From the NCBI GenBank assembly GCA_011322445.1, contig DRMV01000038.1, positions 1 through 35,173 of the forward strand: DNA of 35,173 bases. Direction: 5' to 3'. The notes below the pieces were generated by a model. That model did not search any database, was not told the origin of the DNA, and saw nothing but the letters and a program-made list of their open reading frames with translations. The DNA is from Chloroflexota bacterium. Lineage in GTDB: Bacteria > Chloroflexota > Anaerolineae > Anaerolineales > DRMV01. Every line of letters begins with the position of its first letter. Within the stretch, counting starts at the first letter, position 1. Of this stretch, positions 31,024 through 35,173 are shown in pieces. The position numbers and the translations under genes were made by a program.

Positions 31024-31073
31024 GAGCACATCCGGGGGAAAAGGGTGAGCAAGGCACAGCGCCGCGAGGCTGC

Positions 31074-31102
31074 TTGACGCTGCCGCGTGAGGGCATTATA
31101 CT
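31074..31102 (+). promoter_or_regulatory. Promoter of tRNA-Pro
   Basis: TTGACG (31074-31079), 17-base spacer, TATACT (31097-31102); transcription should begin near 31109, 15 bases before the mature tRNA. Confidence 0.8.
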
Positions 31103-31123
31103 TGCACTCGCAAACCACGGCAA
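31095..31123 (-). promoter_or_regulatory. Promoter of the crotonase-methyltransferase genes
   Basis: On the minus strand TTGCCG (31118-31123) and TATAAT (31095-31100) are 17 bases apart. The -10 box shares four base pairs with the -10 box of the tRNA promoter on the other strand. Confidence 0.65.
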
Positions 31124-31196
31124 CGGGGCGTAGCGCAGTTGGAAGCGCACCGCGTTTGGGACGCGGGGGTCGGCGGTTCGAGTCCGCCCGCCCCGA
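31124..31196 (+). tRNA. tRNA-Pro, anticodon TGG
   Basis: The acceptor stem is CGGGGCG / CGCCCCG (31124-31130 with 31189-31195), with discriminator A at 31196. The D arm is GCGC / GCGC, the anticodon arm CCGCG-TTTGGGA-CGCGG carries TGG, and the T arm is GGCGG-TTCGAGT-CCGCC. All stems pair fully. No CCA is encoded (ACTC follows), so the 3' end must be added by CCA-transferase. It lies ahead of the phoB-like gene in the same direction. Confidence 0.96.
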
Positions 31197-31321
31197 CTCA
31201 ATTTTGGCCGTCTCGCACTTCGGGCCATCTGGCACGAGGTGCTTTGCACGGGGGAAACCATTGGGCAATGGCGTGGCTGAGGCTGCGCTGGTGCCTTCCC
31301 CCTTTCCCTGAAGGCTCGCCT

Positions 31322-32047
31322 ATGCAGGCCCAAATTTTAGTGGTGGAAGACGACCCCACCTTGCTCGATACCCTCACTTATAACCTCGAAAAACAACATT
31401 ATGCCGTGGTCACGGCTACCGATGGGTGGCAGGCTGTGGAACTGGCCCAGCAGCACCACCCCGACCTCATCATTCTTGATTGGATGCTGCCCGGGCTGGA
31501 CGGTTTGGAAGTGTGCCGCTTCATCCGGCAGAAGAGCGCCGTGCCCATCTTGATGCTCACTGCCCGCACGGCAGAAATCGACAAGGTGCTGGGGTTGGAA
31601 ATTGGGGCCGACGATTACATTACCAAGCCGTTCAGTATGCGCGAACTGCTGGCGCGGGTTAAGGCGCAATTGCGGCGCAGTCGCCTGACAGGCGGGCAGC
31701 GCGGCGAGCCTGTCCCGCCGGCGGGGGACGAATTGCCGGTTGCGCTATCGCCACTTGCCTTCGAGGGGCTGGTGATCGACCCTGCCCGCCGTGAGGTCCG
31801 GCGAGGGGGGCGGGTGGTGCGCCTCAAGCCCAAAGAGTTTGAACTGTTGCTCTTTTTGGCACGTCACCGGGGGATGGTGCTTTCTCGCGAGCTCATTTTG
31901 AAACGTGTCTGGGGGTGGGAATTTAGCGGCGGCAGCCGCACTGTCGATGTGCATGTCCGTTGGCTGCGCGAAAAAATCGAAGACGACCCTGCGCACCCCC
32001 AGCGCATCGTGACCGTGCGGGGAGCAGGCTACCGTTTCGAGGGTTGA
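31322..32047 (+). CDS. OmpR/PhoB-family response regulator, 241 aa
   Basis: I chose ATG at 31322 ([18 protein letters not shown]) because upstream codons run into the tRNA. The receiver domain has the DD pair at 10-11, phosphoacceptor Asp53 in ILDWMLPG, Thr in MLTARTA and Lys102 in DYITKPF. After a Gly/Arg/Pro linker comes the winged-helix output domain (about 150-241: [56 protein letters not shown]). Four bases separate it from a PhoR-like kinase and pstS follows, so a phosphate-response regulator is the best reading. Direct targets are probably the phased repeats before pstS. Confidence 0.92.
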   Translation: MQAQILVVEDDPTLLDTLTYNLEKQHYAVVTATDGWQAVELAQQHHPDLIILDWMLPGLDGLEVCRFIRQKSAVPILMLTARTAEIDKVLGLEIGADDYITKPFSMRELLARVKAQLRRSRLTGGQRGEPVPPAGDELPVALSPLAFEGLVIDPARREVRRGGRVVRLKPKEFELLLFLARHRGMVLSRELILKRVWGWEFSGGSRTVDVHVRWLREKIEDDPAHPQRIVTVRGAGYRFEG

Positions 32048-32051
32048 AGCA

Positions 32052-33410
32052 ATGCGAGGCTTATCGCTGCGGGTAGCGGCCCTGACGACGGCGCTCATGG
32101 GGGTGGTCAACGGCGGCATGGCTTTGTTGTTGGTCTCTCCCGTCAATCGAGGGCGCGCCCTGGTGCTGGCGGCGCTGACCGCACTGCTGAGCGGCTTCCT
32201 TGTCGGCGCGTTCACCCATCGGTACGCCGCGTGGCTGGCGCGCCTGGAGGGGGCTTTGCAGCGGCTGGCGGAAGGCGATTTCCAGGCCCGCATTTTGGCC
32301 CCCCAACGCGCACGTGAGCATGCCTTGCTTACGGCTTTCAACCAGACCGCCGAGCGTTTGCAGGCCCATGCTGCCGGGTTGGCCGAAGTGCAGAGCCGCC
32401 TGGCTGCCATCGTTGACCATGCTGCTGAAGGTGTGGTCATTACCGATGCTGCCGGGCATGTGCTGCTCCTCAACCCTGCTGCGGCGCGCCTGCTGCAGGT
32501 GGACGCGGCAACCGCCACCACGCGCGTGTTGGCCGAAGTGGCGCCTTTTCCCACGCTGCTTTCGTTGTGGGAAGCCTGCTTGCGTGCCCCCGAAAAGCAG
32601 ACCGATATTGTCGAGGTGCCTTCACGCGGCCTAGTGTTGCAGGTGACGGGAGTAACCTTTGGGGAAGGCCGCCAGTGCCTGTTGCTTTTGCATGACTTGA
32701 GCCGCTTCCGCCAGATGGAAACCATGCGGAGCGATTTCGTCAGCAACCTTTCTCACGAATTGCGCACGCCTTTGGCTGGCATGAAAGCCGTGGTGGAAAC
32801 CCTGAGCGAAGGCGCGTGGGAAGATCCCCCTGCCGCGAAACGCTTCTTGCGTCACATGGAAACCGAACTGGACAATTTGATTCAAATGGTCGAAGAGATG
32901 CTGACGCTTTCGCGGCTGGAATCGGGCCAGGAGGTGCTGCAAAAGGAATGGCTGTGCCCGGAAGACATTTTGCACGAGCCAGTGGCTCAGTTGATGCCTT
33001 ACGCCAGGCGGGCAGAGGTGGCGCTGGAAGTGCAGTTGCCCCCCGGCCTGCCGCCGCTGCTCGCCGACAGGCGGCGCATTCAGCGGGCAGTGCTCAACCT
33101 GGTGCACAACGCCATCAAGTTCACGCCTGCAGGGGGGCGCGTGGTCGTGGCTGCGGTGGAAGGAGCGGACGAGGTGGTTTTTACCGTGCACGACACCGGC
33201 CGCGGCATTCCGCCCGATGACCTGCCGCGCATTTTCGAGCGGTTCTACAAATCTCGCGATAGCCAGGGAAGCGGCCTTGGCCTTGCCATTGCCAAGCATA
33301 CGATCCAGATGCACGGGGGGCGCATTTGGGCTGAGAGTGTTGAAGGGCAAGGCAGTATGGTGGGGTTTGCGTTGCCCAAGGGCGTTGAAGCCCCGGCCGT
33401 TTTTTGTTAA
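32052..33410 (+). CDS. PhoR-like sensor histidine kinase, 452 aa
   Basis: Two membrane helices at residues 8-28 and 35-54 have almost no extracellular loop between them, as in PhoR proteins that sense through the Pst system rather than by direct ligand binding. Then come a HAMP-type segment (about 55-108), a PAS domain (about 115-215: IVDHAAEGVVITDAAGHVLLLNPAA), a HisKA domain with His235 in SNLSHELRTPLAG, and an HATPase domain (NLVHNAIKF, DTGRGIPPDDLPRIFERFYK, GSGLGLAIAKHTI). Encoded four bases behind the response regulator; its stop codon overlaps the first of the Pho-box-like repeats. Confidence 0.92.
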   Translation: MRGLSLRVAALTTALMGVVNGGMALLLVSPVNRGRALVLAALTALLSGFLVGAFTHRYAAWLARLEGALQRLAEGDFQARILAPQRAREHALLTAFNQTAERLQAHAAGLAEVQSRLAAIVDHAAEGVVITDAAGHVLLLNPAAARLLQVDAATATTRVLAEVAPFPTLLSLWEACLRAPEKQTDIVEVPSRGLVLQVTGVTFGEGRQCLLLLHDLSRFRQMETMRSDFVSNLSHELRTPLAGMKAVVETLSEGAWEDPPAAKRFLRHMETELDNLIQMVEEMLTLSRLESGQEVLQKEWLCPEDILHEPVAQLMPYARRAEVALEVQLPPGLPPLLADRRRIQRAVLNLVHNAIKFTPAGGRVVVAAVEGADEVVFTVHDTGRGIPPDDLPRIFERFYKSRDSQGSGLGLAIAKHTIQMHGGRIWAESVEGQGSMVGFALPKGVEAPAVFC

Positions 33411-33460
33411 CCGCATGTTAGCATTCCCTTATCTCGCCGTTAACTTTGCCGTGCTACCAT
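33406..33460 (+). promoter_or_regulatory. Pho-box-like array and promoter of pstS
   Basis: Four units with an 11-bp period, each starting with a TTA core: GTTAAC (33406), GTTAGC (33417), CTTATC (33428) and GTTAAC (33439). An extended -10, TGCTACCAT (33452-33460), follows 7 bases after the last unit. PhoB/PhoP proteins bind direct repeats spaced 11 bp apart upstream of a -10 lacking a -35, so this is a strong candidate for phosphate-starvation activation of pstS. Confidence 0.7.
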
Positions 33461-33496
33461 TGCGGTGACAATCACAATCATTGAATGGAGGAGAAA

Positions 33497-34591
33497 ATGC
33501 GCAAAGTTTTTCTGTTCATCGTGCTGGCCGGTGCGGCACTGGCCGTGGCTGCCTGCGGCGGCAACGCTGCTTCTGCGGGGAACGGCCAGCAGGCAGGCCC
33601 CATTGTGTTGAACGGCGCAGGCGCGACCTTCCCGCTGCCGGTTTACAATGAATGGATTCAAATGTACAAGTCTGTGCAGCCCGATGTCACCATCAACTAC
33701 CAGGGCATTGGCTCAGGGGGCGGGCAGAAGGCCATCATGGACGGCACAGTGGATTTCGCCGGCTCGGATTCCCTGTTGAGTGAGGCGCAATATCAAAGGA
33801 TGCCTGACTTGCAAATGCTGCCAATGGTGGCGGGTGCTGTGGTGCCGATTTACAACCTGCCCGAGGTCAAAACGCTGGTCTTGGACGGCCCCGCGATGGT
33901 GGGCATTTTCATGGGGAAGATCACCAAATGGAACGACCCCGCCATTACCAAACTTAACCCCGGTGTGAACCTGCCTGACCAGACAATCACCGTGGTGCAC
34001 CGCTCCGATGGCTCGGGCACGACGGAGATTTTCACTTCTTACCTCGCGGCGATAGACCCGACGTGGAAAGAGCAGATTGGGGTTGGGAAAGCCGTGGAGT
34101 GGCCGGCCGATGCAGCCGGTCATGGCGTGGGGGGCAAAGGCAACCCTGGCGTGGCGCAAGCCGTGCAGTCCACGCCTTACAGCATTGGTTACGTGGAACT
34201 CGCCTACGCGAAGAGCAATAACATCCCGATGGCGAAGCTGGTCAATGCTGCTGGTAACACCGTGGAAGCCAACGCCGCCACCATGCAAGATGCCATGGCC
34301 TCGTTTGCCGATGCTTTCGATGCACATCTGACCGCCGAGATCGTCAACGCCCCTGGTGAGAACGCCTGGCCGATCATGGGCTACACTTACCTCATTGTCC
34401 ACATGAAAGATTACAAAGACTGCGCCAAGGCCAAAGCGTTGGTGGATTTCATCCACTGGGCGTTGACCGACGAAGCGGCTGCGAAGAAGGCTGCCGACCT
34501 CGGCTATGCCACGCTGCCCCCTGCCGTGCAGGAGAAGGTGTTTGCCAAACTGCACCAAATGGAATGCAACGGGCAGAAGGTCTGGCCGTAG
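33497..34591 (+). CDS. pstS: Phosphate ABC transporter substrate-binding lipoprotein PstS
   Basis: ATG at 33497 follows TGGAGGAGAAA. The 364-aa precursor has a lipoprotein signal (lipobox LAVAAC). PstS motifs: LNGAGATFPLPVYNEWIQMY near the N-terminus, IGSGGGQKAIMDGTVDFAGSD, FMGKITKWNDPAITKLNPG, and the phosphate-binding VVHRSDGSGTTEIFTSYL. Later come YSIGYVELAYAKSN and the C-terminal PIMGYTYLIVHMKDY. It captures phosphate for the PstCAB importer. The permease and ATPase genes do not follow here; a T-box leader and an IS copy come instead, so pstCAB must lie elsewhere. Confidence 0.95.
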   Translation: MRKVFLFIVLAGAALAVAACGGNAASAGNGQQAGPIVLNGAGATFPLPVYNEWIQMYKSVQPDVTINYQGIGSGGGQKAIMDGTVDFAGSDSLLSEAQYQRMPDLQMLPMVAGAVVPIYNLPEVKTLVLDGPAMVGIFMGKITKWNDPAITKLNPGVNLPDQTITVVHRSDGSGTTEIFTSYLAAIDPTWKEQIGVGKAVEWPADAAGHGVGGKGNPGVAQAVQSTPYSIGYVELAYAKSNNIPMAKLVNAAGNTVEANAATMQDAMASFADAFDAHLTAEIVNAPGENAWPIMGYTYLIVHMKDYKDCAKAKALVDFIHWALTDEAAAKKAADLGYATLPPAVQEKVFAKLHQMECNGQKVWP

Positions 34592-34667
34592 AGCCTCTTC
34601 GCCTTCTCGCCCCACCCTGCTGCGCCCTTGGGAGGACGAGTAGCCGCGTCATTCGTGGTGCGCAAAG

Positions 34668-34696
34668 TTGACCCCAGCGTGCCTTTATGGCATAAT
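34668..34696 (+). promoter_or_regulatory. Promoter of the Ile T-box leader
   Basis: TTGACC (34668-34673), 17-base spacer, CATAAT (34691-34696). Transcription should start near 34703. Confidence 0.75.
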
Positions 34697-34702
34697 GAAG
34701 GC

Positions 34703-35000
34703 ACGCAAGATGCATGACCCAAAGGCGTCGATGGAGACGAGTAGGTCTGTGACACGCCCACAGCGAGCCTGGAATGGTGGAAGCCGGGCGGCGGTGGCAG
34801 GCTGAAAATCCCTCCGGAGCCGCAAACCGAACGGGGCGCAAGCCCCCAGTAGGGGCGCCGATCTCGCCCTCCGTTACCGGGGCGCGGGCATAAGTCTTCC
34901 CCCAGGCCGTGCCCGACCGAGTGCCCGCCCACGCCGGCGGGAACCAGGGTGGTACCGCGGGAGTACGCGCTCTCGTCCCTGCTTGGGATGAGGGCGTTTT
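34703..35000 (+). promoter_or_regulatory. T-box leader, Ile-type specifier
   Basis: The specifier is read as ATC (34808-34810) in GAAA-ATC-CCTCCGGAGC, the same context as TTC in the pheS leader. The T-box AGGGTGGTACCGCGGG lies at about 34945-34961. The terminator is CGCTCTCGTCCC (34968-34979) with GGGATGAGGGCG (34985-34996), followed by TTTT. The regulated gene should be ileS or an isoleucine-related gene, but an IS element starts 32 bases after the terminator, so the expected gene is not visible. Confidence 0.9.
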
Positions 35001-35010
35001 GTGGTTAAAA

Positions 35011-35030
35011 GTGTCAGGTGTCAAGTGTCT
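35011..35030 (+). repeat. Short GTGTC word repeat
   Basis: AGTGTC-AGGTGTC-AAGTGTC, three near-copies of a 6-8-base word, fills the space between the Ile T-box terminator and the IS end. Confidence 0.5.
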
Positions 35031-35031
35031 A

Positions 35032-35173
35032 AGAGTCTATCCGAAAAAAGCCAAATCGTGCACAATGGAGGCAGCAGCGAATAACACAAAGGCCAAATAG
35101 TTTTCCGGTTTTTTGCACCAACGGGTGCGTACACTCCGGCGTTTCACCAGCCAACTTAGGGTGCGCTCCACGA
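35032..35173 (-). mobile_element. Second copy of the IS5-like element, cut by the window edge
   Basis: It begins AGAGTCTATCCGAAAAAAG after a TA dinucleotide (35030-35031) and matches the left end of the IS at 4826, with 14 mismatches in 141 bases. Only its left end is visible. The transposase would read leftward, against the T-box. Confidence 0.85.
35037..35173 (-). CDS. Transposase, C-terminal fragment (partial at window edge)
   Basis: The complement of 35037-35173 encodes the end of the IS5-like transposase (LAFVLFAAASIVHDLAFFG, then TAG within the terminal repeat). This is the same C-terminus as in the first copy. Whether this copy is intact upstream cannot be seen. Confidence 0.75.
   Translation of the reverse strand, partial: VERTLSWLVKRRSVRTRWCKKPENYLAFVLFAAASIVHDLAFFG

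Overview
The window is typical of a GC-rich Chloroflexota (most likely Anaerolineae) chromosome. This is inferred from Pro/Thr-rich lipoproteins with clear lipoboxes, T-box control of aminoacyl-tRNA synthetases, a receiver-roadblock signalling protein and an IS5-like element of a kind I associate with this phylum. No taxonomic marker gene is present, so the assignment rests on style rather than a direct match.

Layout. (1) 1-5.8 kb is an accessory island on the + strand. It starts with the 3' part of a Pro/Thr-rich membrane protein whose frame breaks at a T7 run and whose base composition drops at the same place. It continues with an unrecognised 392-aa two-helix membrane protein, a 104-aa membrane protein, a possible 37-aa ORF, a PQQ-type beta-propeller protein, a coding remnant and a small membrane-protein gene interrupted by a 940-bp IS element. 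Removing the IS and one copy of the TA duplication restores that small gene in frame. (2) 5.9-9.5 kb encodes a 1190-aa secreted lipoprotein nuclease. (3) 9.6-14.3 kb is a MarR-controlled heterodimeric ABC exporter operon (- strand) with a clear promoter and palindromic operator. (4) 14.5-15.4 kb is a lipoprotein gene. (5) 15.5-20.3 kb is the pheS-pheT operon (- strand) behind a Phe T-box leader. A four-helix-bundle (S23/IVP-type) gene flanked by inverted low-complexity arrays sits between pheS and pheT, and a second degenerate word-repeat tract sits between the T-box and pheS. (6) 20.3-31.0 kb is a run of - strand genes: glycosyltransferase-like protein, AIM24-family protein, SDR, lipoprotein, NYN-domain protein, HAD phosphatase, 69-aa protein, cyclic-nucleotide-binding protein, receiver-roadblock protein, MerR/excisionase-type HTH sensor, Hsp20, methyltransferase and a crotonase-fold protein. 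(7) 31.1-34.6 kb (+ strand) holds tRNA-Pro(TGG), a PhoB/PhoR-type two-component pair and pstS, with four 11-bp-phased Pho-box-like repeats before pstS. (8) 34.65-35.17 kb is an Ile-type T-box leader followed directly by a second copy of the IS element, cut by the window edge.

The most unusual features are the composition switch with its novel membrane-gene cluster at 0.7-5.8 kb, the four-helix-bundle cassette inside pheST, the T-box leader separated from its expected synthetase gene by an IS, the 11-bp-phased repeats upstream of pstS, and two opposed promoters that share one -10 box between tRNA-Pro and the crotonase gene. All identifications come from reading motifs by eye; no database search was run.
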